From: an uncultured Saprospiraceae bacterium
Lineage (GTDB): Bacteria > Bacteroidota > Bacteroidia > Chitinophagales > Saprospiraceae
Direction of reading: 5' to 3'
NCBI GenBank assembly: GCA_937974625.1
Contig: CALJVJ010000036.1
Location: 1-64,000, forward strand
DNA length: 64,000 bases
Every line of letters starts with the position of its first letter. Within the stretch, counting starts at the first letter, position 1. The position numbers and the translations under genes were made by a program. Shown here one piece after another: positions 20,601 through 29,674 of the stretch. Below the pieces are notes generated by a model, which saw nothing but the letters and a program-made list of their open reading frames with translations, was not told the DNA's origin and did no database searches.

Positions 20601-20882
20601 AGAAATAACAATTTGGCTGAGCAAACAGATTTATCTATATACCCGAATCCTGCGAGAGAGACAGTGACCATTGATTATCAATTGGGCGCAGTATCTACGG
20701 CAAGTATTGGTTTGTATAACTTAACAGGAAAAAAAGTAACGGATATTCTACCAATGCAATCACAAGCAGAAGGAAAATATCAACAACAACTTAACCTGAC
20801 CAATCTACAAGCAGGTATGTACTTTGTATTATTACAAACAGAGACCGAACAGATTTCTAAGAAATTAATTTTAGTTCGGTAA
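17646..20882 (+). CDS. Secreted reprolysin-like (metzincin) metalloprotease with T9SS type A C-terminal sorting domain
   Basis: Signal peptide ...IYAQ; zinc motif HEVGHNMGLRHDR and downstream VMAYNN; C-terminal LSIYPNPARETVTIDYQL...GMYFVLLQTETEQISKKLILVR. Confidence 0.92.
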   Translation: MKKNQTLSINFFSLNLKQLRIAFLSMSMLCTINIYAQQFLFEETVNNIDFSTEETQLQQSFNATSIRFANFNGITGTPDLVIKLSSDISHKVSYLRTETFTNGSEAWVGKIAGQPFSSVVFSKAKGVWYGRIQDENGKIFMVFSTDQQGVYSIIELGDSLMAEGDDQVLVSGGLKNNDATSRNMMSVCDAGSTCTDVVVDLLILYTDDVRLNNGGTASVEAYIAGVVADLNLVNTNSGVTHSFNLKHTEEVNYAESGSSNTDLNRLAGTTDGFMDNAHTLRDGHGADLVGLLVEDGGGFCGLGQLPVSGSSENYVSTTAFTITQYGCAGGNRSFAHEVGHNMGLRHDRYVDDNNTPCAESHGYVNQAAFVASAPTEKRWRTVMAYNNDCADNGGFNCIRIGYWSNPSNTLTSDPMGVTASGSEANSTYVLNRAACLVSNYRTAPIENPVAGSITCAGDNPTFDVTITATGGSGNYNVYNSTSVFDGTTLVGSVTGAATTGTAVIPVTIPGPTITQGATLTVRQAAPAPSSNITFSVLLPNCNCTNSPATTELTEDFSFADFGGCCSGALPSGYSKSQNAGNGFLTGDQYSTGGELYKWDNTTDAWLFTKPVTLTEGVKYTFSLDYRKLFSTSTTETVTIKYGTAQSEASMVHTIGSATGFTTTYQPTSHDFTPTTSGVYHIGINATSSSTGAYTNFDKFLLEGSCICPDGNMIDDAATICTGTLASEISTWQTAVTTDANNMVSIASSVTGSAVVYSTVLIDGAVTMPNGNTANGVHSGGDNCASETQTTYAYLLCYGIDENVGGGDDSYLLLGTHTLTVNPDVQAPSENVNDCINTIAVACSGDTFTGVSTPTGGAAISKWNASTGVYTALDGDPAGTITIKIESGVSGSDCEKEFIITTPACGEQACPPTLDVTAVADGQVYQAANTLTSSIVIPSNNTVTFLAGQSITLGVGFEAAPTTGFTFTAAIANCAPPQTLQAPAVARNNNLAEQTDLSIYPNPARETVTIDYQLGAVSTASIGLYNLTGKKVTDILPMQSQAEGKYQQQLNLTNLQAGMYFVLLQTETEQISKKLILVR

Positions 20883-20908
20883 TAAATTATCAATAAAATA
20901 GAAAACTA

Positions 20909-20945
20909 AAAAAGCAGGTCTTTCAATTAAAGTCCTGCTTTTTTA
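20909..20945 (+). terminator. Intrinsic terminator
   Basis: aaaaaagcagg...cctgctttttt stem with T run just after the metalloprotease stop. Confidence 0.75.
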
Positions 20946-21032
20946 GTTCAACAATATTCCTACCTTTAATTATTTGGTATTTATTTTCTTCTTAAAAATT
21001 ATCCTTTATTCTATTTTTTAAAATTAGAGTAT

Positions 21033-21230
21033 GTCTTTATTTACGATAATGTTTATAAGCACAAAGATGCTGGCATATATCCTACTTTTGAAAAAAAGTT
21101 GAGAAATATTTCATTACGCAGCTATGGCCAGCCTAATGATATAGCCAATGCTATTGTTTGGCTCTGTGCGGAGGAGACTGGCTTTATTACGGGGCATAGT
21201 ATGCCCGTAGATGGCGGAATGAAGGCATAG
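21033..21230 (+). pseudogene. Truncated 3' fragment of an SDR gene, paralogous to the SDR at 16353-17105
   Basis: In-frame PTFEKKLRNISLRSYGQPNDIANAIVWLCAEETGFITGHSMPVDGGMKA* versus PSFEKKLLRNIPLRRYGQPKDIANAIVWLCAEETGFITGHSMPVDGGMTA* of the intact gene; no start codon or Rossmann region. Confidence 0.88.
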
Positions 21231-21643
21231 TATTTGCAATAGGAATAGTTATCAGTATTATAAATAATTACTCCTTTATTACACAGGAACTAAGAAAAAT
21301 CTCCTATTTCTACTTAAAAGTTCCCATCCTCCTTAACTCATCCCCTTTAAAATACTAAAAAACACCATCTAAAGGCGTTTTTATTTACACAATAGCCAGC
21401 ATTTCACTTAATGCATTATAAATTATTCATATATTTGATAAAACATTCCCTCTTTTGGTTTTTAATACCCTTTCCCTAACATAATCCATTTATTAACAAC
21501 AATAGTTATAGAGGTGAAATCATTATTGAACTATCTCTAAAACTATGATTAGTTACAAAATAATAATAGACCAAACAAATAATATTTTTTAACCCCGCTT
21601 GATATTCTAAATCAAGCTATTATTAAAATCCAAACTATTTTTC

Positions 21644-24600
21644 ATGAAACCCAAACACTTAAAAAGCATCGATTTTAATCCTTTAGTAGGATTAAAATCC
21701 TACAAAAACTTTGCTTTATTATTTCTTATTAATTTCATATTTTTTTCCTTCAATCAGGAAGCATTCAGTCAAATAGTAAACTCAGATTTACCAGAAACGG
21801 AAACTCATGAATCTACTGCCAAAGGCGATATACGCCAAGTAGATTTAATTTTAGATGACTCAGAGGAGTCACAAAGCGTTACAGTAAAAGTAGTTGATGG
21901 CCTCGTTTTTTTGGATGGAGATATGCTATTAGGGACGGAAGCAGAAGTATTTGGTAGCGCTGCTATTTATAATGTTGCTGCCAACGTATGGCCTAATTCT
22001 ACGATGCCTTATACCATAAAGGCAGGATATACTCAAGCAGAAGAGGATATGATTTCTTATGCTATTAATCATGTCAGTGAAAATAGTAACCTTTGTTTAA
22101 AGCCTAGAACCACAGAAGCTAACTATGTAGAGTTTAATAAGGACAATGGTGGATGTTTTTCTTCGGTTGGAATGACCGGAGGTAAGCAAATTATTAATGT
22201 CTCTATTAATTGTGGTATAGGCGCAACCATTCACGAAATTTTACATGCTGCAGGACATTGGCACGAACAATCCCGAGCAGATAGAGACACCTACGTGTCC
22301 ATTGATTTGTCTCAAGTACCTACAGGTAATCAACATAATTTTAATAAATATTCAACAGGAGCAGATATAGGTGCCTATGATTATGGTTCAATAATGCATT
22401 ATAATGAGACTGCTTTTACAACGGATGGCAGCAATTCCATTACTGTAATAAAGCCACCAGGTACAAATAATACAGATATTGGGCAGCGGTTAAATATGAG
22501 TGCAGGGGATATTGCGGCTATCAATCAAGTATATACTAGTACCCCATCCTGCACTCCAGTAACAGGATTGCCTTCAAATCTGCGCATAGACGATAAAGGA
22601 AGTATTTCTGTTGACCCAACAACAGGAATGGTAACTATCACAGGAGTAGTTATTAAAAATATTGGCAATGCTGCATCTGCGGCTACATCACTTTACTTGG
22701 TTAGAAGCAACGGAAGCAATATTGTTTTTAATCCAATAAGTATTCCAGTACTAGCAGCAGATGCTACCCAGAATATCGCTACTATAAGTTATAATGCTTC
22801 TGTATTATCTAATGGTGTATACGGGTTTGGTTTATGGATAGACCCTTTCAATAGTAGCGGAGATGGTAATTCATCAGATAATGTTCATTTATGGACCTTT
22901 CCAACCTTGACCCTTCCTTTGTGTGCTATTCCAACTCCTTCATTAGGGACAATAACTCAACCAACGACCTGTATAAGTACAGATGGAAGCATACAATTGA
23001 CAGGATTAATCGCAAATACTGGTTATGATTTATACTATCAGAAAAATAATGTTAGTATACTAGCAACGCCTATCACTACCGACGGTTCTGGAAATTATCT
23101 AATTTCAGGTTTAACAATTGGCGATTATACAGGCATTAATGTTGATTTAACAGGTTGTATCTCCGCAAATTTATCTCAAACCCTTTCCAGTCCTGATATC
23201 GTTCCAACCTTTAGTTTAGGAACTATTACCAATCCTACTACTTGTGGTTTTGGAAATGGTAGTATACAATTGACAGGACTTGATGCTTCCACAAATTATG
23301 ATTTGAATTATGTAAGAGATGGAGTGGCATATGGGCCCTTTGCTTTTTCTTCTGATGCCAGTGGAAATTATACCGCATCTGGTATGTTAGCAGGAGCTTA
23401 TACCGATATAACTGTTACTTTAGGTATTTGTCCTTCGCTGGGCATCTCAACTACGCTCACCCCTAATTACACACCACCTTCAACACCAAATTGTGAAAAT
23501 ACTACCTCAAGTACAGGGTTGAATAACTATTATGGGGGCTTAACTAGCATAAAAATAGGTACAGAAACAAGGACTTCAGGCCCTACAACTGAAGACCAAT
23601 CAACTTATGGAGGAAACGGTTTTATTGACTTCACTAATGATTGTACTAAAAACTTTGCCTTAACAGAGGGAGCAACTTATACCTATGAATTGACTACTTT
23701 TTATAATAATCACAATATAAAAGCTTGGATTGATTACAACAATAACGATGACTTTGATGCAGGTGAATTAATTTTTAACGCAAATACTATTGGTACCTAT
23801 AATTCTGGAAATAATATGGCTTCAGGGTCTTTTACTGTTCCCACTTCAACGGTAAATGATACGCATCTAAAATTAAGAGTCCTTTGTGAGTTGGGCAATG
23901 TTACCAATGCCTGTTATAATCCTACTTATGGTCAATCTGAAAATTATCCAGTTTTCATAGAAAGTTTGGCATCCTGCCCAACTGCAAGCGTTATTAGTGG
24001 AGATGCGACCATTTGCAAAGGCGAAAGTACAAATTTAAGCGTAGCAATAACCGATGGCGTTAGTCCTTATACCGTAGTTTATAGTGATGGCAGTAGTAAT
24101 ACAACAATCAATGGTTATACTACTGGCAGCAATATTCCTGTTTCACCTATGTCGACGACGACTTATACTTTAGTCTCAGTGACCGATGCTAACAGTTGCA
24201 CAGGGGTTGGAAATTCAGGCTCCGCAGTAGTTACCGTCAATGAAGGAAGTACCGCAGCAGTTATGAGTGGTACCGCTTCTATTTGTAATGGCGAAAGCAC
24301 AAATATTTCGGTCGCAATAACGGGTGGTACGAGCCCCTATACGTTGGTCTACACTACAATAGCCGGCACTACCACTATCAATAGTTATACTTCGGGAACT
24401 GCAATTGCTGTGAGTCCTTCTGCTGATTCTACTTATACTATCGTATCTGTGACCGATGCCAATGGTTGTGTTGGTGTAAATAATTCTGGCAGTGCCGTTA
24501 TTACTGTTAATGAAGGAAGTACCGCAGCAGTTATGAGTGGTACCACTACTATTTGTAATGGCGAAAGTACTGATATTTCAGTCGCAATAACAGGTGGTAC

Positions 24601-25852
24601 GAGTCCCTATACATTGGTCTACACTACAATAGCCGGCACTACCACTATCAATAGTTATACTTCGGGAACTGCAATTGCTGTGAGTCCTTCTGCTGATTCT
24701 ACTTATACTATCGCTTCAGTAACCGATGCCAATGGATGCCTAGGTGTAAATAACTCAGGCAATGCCGTTATTACCGTTAATGAAGGTAGTACTGCAGCAG
24801 TAATGAGTGGCACAGCTACTATTTGTAATGGCGAAAGTACCGATATTTCGGTTGCAATAACAGGCGGTACTAGTCCATACACTTTGGTCTATCATACAAT
24901 AGCTGGCGCTACGACTATAACTAGTTATACTTCAGGAACTGCAATTGCTGTTAGTCCTCCTATTGATTCTAGTTATTCTATAGTATCTGTGACCGATACC
25001 AATGGCTGCCTAGGTATAAGTAATTCAGGAAATGCGGCTATCACCGTTAATTCGGGTAGTACGGCAGCAACAATGAGTGGCACAGCCACCATAACAAGTG
25101 GCAACAGCACACCAATAGCTGTAGCAATTACAGGAGGTAGTGGCCCTTATTCGCTAGTGTACAGTGATGGTAGTACAAATACAACTATAGGAAGTTACGC
25201 CTCAGGAACACCAATCTCTGTCTCTCCTACTGTCAATACCACTTATACCATTGTTTCTGTAACAGATTCAAATGGTTGTCCAGGAGTAGGAAATACAGGA
25301 AGTGCAGTCATTACGGTCAATGCACCACCTAGCTGTCCAAATACCCTTAATGTGACAGCCGTCGCTCATAATCAAACTTATGCAGCTGCAAATACCCTAA
25401 CTTCCTCGATTGTCATTCCGCCTACGAATACCGTGACTTTCAATGCAGGGCAATCTATCACTTTAGGGGTCGGTTTTCATGCAGCACCGACTTCAACGCA
25501 TACTTTCACAGCAGCAATTTCAAGTTGTGCGGTATTCCAAGCGCCAGCGGTCGCTAGAAATAATAACTTGTCAGAAGATTTAGCCGAACAAACGGGTTTA
25601 ACCTTATATCCTAATCCTGCCAGAGATTATCTGACCATTGATTATCAATTGGATAAGTTTTCTACTGCTAGCATTGGATTATATGACATGACGGGTAAAA
25701 GGGTAATAGATATTGTACCTGCGCAATCTCAAGCAAAAGGAAAATATCAACATCAACTTAACCTAAATGAATTACCAGAAGGTATGTATTTTGTGTTGCT
25801 ACAAACAGAGCACGAACAAATTTCGCAGAAATTGATTGTCGTTCGGCAATAA
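21644..25852 (+). CDS. Secreted astacin-like (M12A) metalloprotease with GEVED-like domain, five ~90-aa repeats and T9SS sorting domain
   Basis: TIHEILHAAGHWHEQSRADRD (HExxHxxGxxHExxR) and SIMHY; IKAWIDYNNNDDFDAGELIF (GEVED type); repeats ITGGTSPYTLVY...VTDANGC; C-terminal LTLYPNPARDYLTIDYQL...KLIVVRQ. Confidence 0.93.
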   Translation: MKPKHLKSIDFNPLVGLKSYKNFALLFLINFIFFSFNQEAFSQIVNSDLPETETHESTAKGDIRQVDLILDDSEESQSVTVKVVDGLVFLDGDMLLGTEAEVFGSAAIYNVAANVWPNSTMPYTIKAGYTQAEEDMISYAINHVSENSNLCLKPRTTEANYVEFNKDNGGCFSSVGMTGGKQIINVSINCGIGATIHEILHAAGHWHEQSRADRDTYVSIDLSQVPTGNQHNFNKYSTGADIGAYDYGSIMHYNETAFTTDGSNSITVIKPPGTNNTDIGQRLNMSAGDIAAINQVYTSTPSCTPVTGLPSNLRIDDKGSISVDPTTGMVTITGVVIKNIGNAASAATSLYLVRSNGSNIVFNPISIPVLAADATQNIATISYNASVLSNGVYGFGLWIDPFNSSGDGNSSDNVHLWTFPTLTLPLCAIPTPSLGTITQPTTCISTDGSIQLTGLIANTGYDLYYQKNNVSILATPITTDGSGNYLISGLTIGDYTGINVDLTGCISANLSQTLSSPDIVPTFSLGTITNPTTCGFGNGSIQLTGLDASTNYDLNYVRDGVAYGPFAFSSDASGNYTASGMLAGAYTDITVTLGICPSLGISTTLTPNYTPPSTPNCENTTSSTGLNNYYGGLTSIKIGTETRTSGPTTEDQSTYGGNGFIDFTNDCTKNFALTEGATYTYELTTFYNNHNIKAWIDYNNNDDFDAGELIFNANTIGTYNSGNNMASGSFTVPTSTVNDTHLKLRVLCELGNVTNACYNPTYGQSENYPVFIESLASCPTASVISGDATICKGESTNLSVAITDGVSPYTVVYSDGSSNTTINGYTTGSNIPVSPMSTTTYTLVSVTDANSCTGVGNSGSAVVTVNEGSTAAVMSGTASICNGESTNISVAITGGTSPYTLVYTTIAGTTTINSYTSGTAIAVSPSADSTYTIVSVTDANGCVGVNNSGSAVITVNEGSTAAVMSGTTTICNGESTDISVAITGGTSPYTLVYTTIAGTTTINSYTSGTAIAVSPSADSTYTIASVTDANGCLGVNNSGNAVITVNEGSTAAVMSGTATICNGESTDISVAITGGTSPYTLVYHTIAGATTITSYTSGTAIAVSPPIDSSYSIVSVTDTNGCLGISNSGNAAITVNSGSTAATMSGTATITSGNSTPIAVAITGGSGPYSLVYSDGSTNTTIGSYASGTPISVSPTVNTTYTIVSVTDSNGCPGVGNTGSAVITVNAPPSCPNTLNVTAVAHNQTYAAANTLTSSIVIPPTNTVTFNAGQSITLGVGFHAAPTSTHTFTAAISSCAVFQAPAVARNNNLSEDLAEQTGLTLYPNPARDYLTIDYQLDKFSTASIGLYDMTGKRVIDIVPAQSQAKGKYQHQLNLNELPEGMYFVLLQTEHEQISQKLIVVRQ
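23971..25320 (+). repeat. Five tandem in-frame 270-bp (90-aa) repeats
   Basis: Equivalent motif GSTAAVMSG begins at 24241, 24511, 24781 and 25051 (exact 270-bp spacing); a first divergent unit starts about 23971. Confidence 0.9.
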
Positions 25853-25924
25853 AGTATAAATAGACATTGAAGTTGTTTAAAGTTATTCTAATGATCTGCT
25901 TGCAAAACCATAAACAACTTCATT

Positions 25925-25963
25925 AAAAAAGCGTGTATCAGTAGTAACCGATACACGCTTTTT
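25925..25963. terminator. Bidirectional intrinsic terminator
   Basis: AAAAAAGCGTGTATC-agtagtaacc-GATACACGCTTTTT between convergent genes. Confidence 0.85.
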
Positions 25964-25980
25964 AAATTATAAAATCAAGC

Positions 25981-26370
25981 TTAAAGTTGTTCATCTACAT
26001 CCCGCAATTCATCCTCATCATAATCGCCAAACCACTTCGTCAACTGCGTTCGAGCATTCTTTTTGACTTCATCGTTAACATAGCAAGCAATAGTCACTAA
26101 ACCAAAACTGAGCATACCAATATCATCTGTATAACCAATAATCGGCGTTAAATCTGGAATGGCATCAATGGGTGCTATAAAATAGCCTAGTACACCAAAT
26201 ATAACCCGTTTAGCCCATGCAGGCGTATCTTTTCGCTTATAAGCATAAAAGAGTAACAAGGCAGAATAAACAACCTTTAGGCCAGCCTGTTGAGCATAGG
26301 CTTTGATTTTACTCCACATCTTTGCCTCCGAAAAACGATTTTTATATTTTTCTATTAACTTTTTCATCAT
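25981..26370 (-). CDS. DUF1232/YkvA family membrane protein
   Basis: RVIFGVLGYFIAPIDAIPDLTPIIGYTDDIGML motif. Confidence 0.9.
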   Translation of the reverse strand: MMKKLIEKYKNRFSEAKMWSKIKAYAQQAGLKVVYSALLLFYAYKRKDTPAWAKRVIFGVLGYFIAPIDAIPDLTPIIGYTDDIGMLSFGLVTIACYVNDEVKKNARTQLTKWFGDYDEDELRDVDEQL

Positions 26371-26574
26371 TCAAATTTTATTGCATGTTAGTTGGACTAA
26401 AGAAATCCCACCTACAACTAAAACGCATGAATATTAGATTTAGTTTTTCAATCGTAATATACTGTCATTTCAAAAAAAAGCCCTATTAATTAGATTAATG
26501 CTTCATAAAGTTAGACTTTTGAAGGAGCTTTAAGTAACTAAGTATCGACCAATTCCTTCTAAAAATCAGTTCTA

Positions 26575-27411
26575 ATGAAAAAAGTTATCGGATGTTTATT
26601 CTTTTTTAGCTTAAAATTGATGCTTTTAGCGCAGTCAATGACTTTGATGAGTTATAACATTCGCTATGATACGAACCGAGATTCGATGAATGCATGGACG
26701 CACCGAAAAGCATTTTTGCTCAATCAAGTTCAGTTTTATGAACCAGATATAATGGGCACGCAAGAAGGCTTAAAGCATCAATTGGATTATTTAGCTGAAG
26801 GTTTGGCGGATTATAAATATGTCGGCATTGGTAGAGATGATGGACAGACTAAAGGAGAGTACACCGCCATTTTTTATAATCAAAGCAAATTCAATTTATT
26901 AAAAGAAGGCACTTTTTGGTTATCTCAAACACCTGATACCGTTGGTTTAGGCTGGGATGCAGTATGCAATCGAACCTGTACTTATATTTTAATAGAACAT
27001 AAGCAGACCAATCAAAAATATTGGGTTTTCAATACGCATTTTGACCATATTGGAAAAATAGCAAGGGCTAATGCCGCTAAATTGATTTTGGCAAAAGCAA
27101 AAAGTATCAATACTCAAAATTATCCCATCGTTCTTATGGGCGATTTTAACGTAGAACCAACAGACCCCGTTTATAGTCTATTGAACAACCAATTAGCTGA
27201 TTGTCAGAAAGTGAGTGAGCAAGCACCTTTGGGCAATGAAGGTACTTTTAGTGGTTTCAAATTTCATGAACCATTAACCCGTAGGATTGATTATATCTTT
27301 GCGGATACTACTCAATTGAAGGTTCTGAAATATGCTGCTTTGAGTGATTCAAAAGATTGTCGTTATCCATCTGACCATTTACCTGTTTTTGTGAAGGTAT
27401 CGATGAAGTAG
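26575..27411 (+). CDS. Endonuclease/exonuclease/phosphatase family protein, secreted
   Basis: MSYNIRYDT, DIMGTQEGL, NTHFDHIG, MGDFNVEPTD, DYIF, SDHLPV. Confidence 0.93.
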   Translation: MKKVIGCLFFFSLKLMLLAQSMTLMSYNIRYDTNRDSMNAWTHRKAFLLNQVQFYEPDIMGTQEGLKHQLDYLAEGLADYKYVGIGRDDGQTKGEYTAIFYNQSKFNLLKEGTFWLSQTPDTVGLGWDAVCNRTCTYILIEHKQTNQKYWVFNTHFDHIGKIARANAAKLILAKAKSINTQNYPIVLMGDFNVEPTDPVYSLLNNQLADCQKVSEQAPLGNEGTFSGFKFHEPLTRRIDYIFADTTQLKVLKYAALSDSKDCRYPSDHLPVFVKVSMK

Positions 27412-27523
27412 TTTTACGGTTTGAATACTAACCTCTCTATTAACACATAGGTACTATGTGGTAAAATGGTTAGCTTAGTTTTATCTTTTCATTAAGCTAT
27501 CATAAATAATAACAACCAAAAAT

Positions 27524-28648
27524 TTGGCAGGACTCTATCTACATATTCCATTTTGCAAGCAAGCTTGTCATTATTGTAATTTCCACTTTTCTACTTCTCT
27601 AAAACAGAAAGATGAGATGGTTCAAGCCATTTTACAAGAACTCACGCTACAAAAAGATTATTTAAAAGGGGCAACACTAGACACCATCTATTTTGGTGGT
27701 GGCACTCCTTCCCTATTAACGCAGCAAGATTTATTAAACATTTTTGAAAAAATAAATCAGGTACATCCAGTTGCCAGCAACGCAGAAATTACGTTAGAAG
27801 CCAATCCCGATGATTTATCTACTGAAAAATTAACCGAATTAAAAAATACACCAATCAATCGATTAAGCATTGGCATTCAGTCCTTTTTTGAAAAGGATTT
27901 AACTTTTATGAATCGGGCGCATAATGCAACCGAGGCAAAAAATTGTATTCAAAATGCCCAGTCTATAGGCTTCAATAATCTGACCATTGATTTGATTTAT
28001 GGTACACCGACCACTTCCAATGAGATGTGGCAACAAAATATTCAAACAGCGCTCGATTTTAATATTCCTCATATTTCCTGCTATTGTATGACGGTTGAAC
28101 CGAATACGGCTTTAGACCATTTTGTCAAAAAAGGAAAAGCAGACCCCGTAGACGAAGAAAAAGCAGCACAGCAGTTTGAAATGCTCATGACTGACTTAAA
28201 ATCAGCAGGTTACGAACATTATGAAATTTCCAATTTTGCCAAATCAGGCTGGCACGCTCGCCATAATTCCAACTATTGGCTAGGTACAGATTATTTGGGT
28301 ATAGGCCCTTCTGCTCATTCTTTTAATGGTAAAAGTCGGCAATGGAATGTAGCAAATAATGCACAATATATCAAAGCATTAACCGCACAAGAAACTGCTT
28401 TTGAAGTAGAAACATTAAGCAAGGAGCAACAATACAATGAATATATTTTAACGGCTTTACGGACAAAGTGGGGCTGTGATTTAGCAAAAATTGAAAATTG
28501 GGGGCAAGCATTTAAACATCATTTTGAAAAAATCAGTAAAAGCTATTTAACGAATCAATTGATTCAGCAAAAAAATAATATTTTTACCTTGACAGACAAA
28601 GGAAAATTGTTAGCGGATAGAATAGCGTTAGAGCTGTTTATGGATTAA
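27524..28648 (+). CDS. hemW: Radical SAM heme chaperone HemW (coproporphyrinogen III oxidase-like)
   Basis: GLYLHIPFCKQACHYCNF, YFGGGTPS, LSIGIQSF, HYEISNFAK; apparent TTG start. Confidence 0.92.
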   Translation: MAGLYLHIPFCKQACHYCNFHFSTSLKQKDEMVQAILQELTLQKDYLKGATLDTIYFGGGTPSLLTQQDLLNIFEKINQVHPVASNAEITLEANPDDLSTEKLTELKNTPINRLSIGIQSFFEKDLTFMNRAHNATEAKNCIQNAQSIGFNNLTIDLIYGTPTTSNEMWQQNIQTALDFNIPHISCYCMTVEPNTALDHFVKKGKADPVDEEKAAQQFEMLMTDLKSAGYEHYEISNFAKSGWHARHNSNYWLGTDYLGIGPSAHSFNGKSRQWNVANNAQYIKALTAQETAFEVETLSKEQQYNEYILTALRTKWGCDLAKIENWGQAFKHHFEKISKSYLTNQLIQQKNNIFTLTDKGKLLADRIALELFMD

Positions 28649-28673
28649 GCGTCATTAGGAATTAAATAGAAAC

Positions 28674-29645
28674 GTGCGATATAAACTGCCAAAAATAGAC
28701 ATTGACAAAGAAGCCATTCAAGCATTCTTTAAAACAGATAAAGGTATTCTACTTATCAGTATGGGTATTTCTTTGCTATTTTGGTTATTGGTCAAATTAT
28801 CTCAAAATCACAAAGCCAATCGCCAAGTTGGTATTTCCTATACTTTGCCTGCCGATATGTCTTTTGTCACAATACCACCGGACCAAGTACGCGTTACGCT
28901 TGAAGGTAGAGGTTGGGATTTAATGTACGATTATTTCGGTCGCAGAAATAATTCCGTCAATTTTGATTTAGCCAGCACGGCTTTACAAAACATCACCAAT
29001 AATCAGCTCAAAGGAAGGATGGTCGACAACACAAAATCTTCAAATATAACAGTCGAAGACATGAGTTTTGATTATATTTCTATTGAATTAGGAGAAAGTT
29101 CCACCAAAAAAGTGCCCGTAATTTTAGACCGTCAACTAAATTTTGCGGCTGAGCATCAACTCCAATCTGCTATCCAATTAACTCCCGACAGTATTACCTT
29201 AAGTGGGCCCAATTCGATTTTAGAAAATTATATGGGCTGGCCAACTACTTTGTTATCAATAGAAAATTTAAAAAACACCACCACTCGTCCGATACAGCTT
29301 CAACCCAATAATACACCTCAGATAAAGCTTTCCGCATCCGTTGTGCAGGTGCATATACCCGTAGAACAATTCACCGAAAAATCGATATTCGTGCCTGTAA
29401 TGGTGAAAGGCGCACCAGATAGTTTGAAGGTATTTCCCAATAAAGTAAAGACCAATTTTGTAGTCGGCTTAAGTCGATATGACTCGATTTCTGAAAAAGA
29501 TTTCCATTTAGAAGTTGATTTAAAAGGGGTCCCTATTAATCAATCCAATAATACCGCTCCAATCCTCTTAACACGACGGCCATCGGAAGTGAAAAATGTA
29601 CAGTTCTCCCCAAAATCCGTGCAATTTCTTTTTGTGAAAGAATAA
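28674..29645 (+). CDS. YbbR-like domain protein
   Basis: N-terminal TM segment then YbbR-type repeats (YTLPADMSFVTIPPDQVRVTLEGRG..., VPVILDRQLNFAAEHQLQSAIQLTPDSITLSGP); GTG start. Confidence 0.8.
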   Translation: MRYKLPKIDIDKEAIQAFFKTDKGILLISMGISLLFWLLVKLSQNHKANRQVGISYTLPADMSFVTIPPDQVRVTLEGRGWDLMYDYFGRRNNSVNFDLASTALQNITNNQLKGRMVDNTKSSNITVEDMSFDYISIELGESSTKKVPVILDRQLNFAAEHQLQSAIQLTPDSITLSGPNSILENYMGWPTTLLSIENLKNTTTRPIQLQPNNTPQIKLSASVVQVHIPVEQFTEKSIFVPVMVKGAPDSLKVFPNKVKTNFVVGLSRYDSISEKDFHLEVDLKGVPINQSNNTAPILLTRRPSEVKNVQFSPKSVQFLFVKE

Positions 29646-29674
29646 AAAAGTCAGAAAATTTATTGCAATAAATT

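Noticed and set aside
21033-21230. Considered as a short intact gene
   Set aside because: No start codon or Rossmann domain; only the SDR C-terminal third is present, so called a pseudogene fragment.
23971-25320. Considered as a CRISPR-like or non-coding tandem array
   Set aside because: The repeats are 270 bp, contiguous, in frame and encode beta-rich domain repeats within the astacin-like protein.
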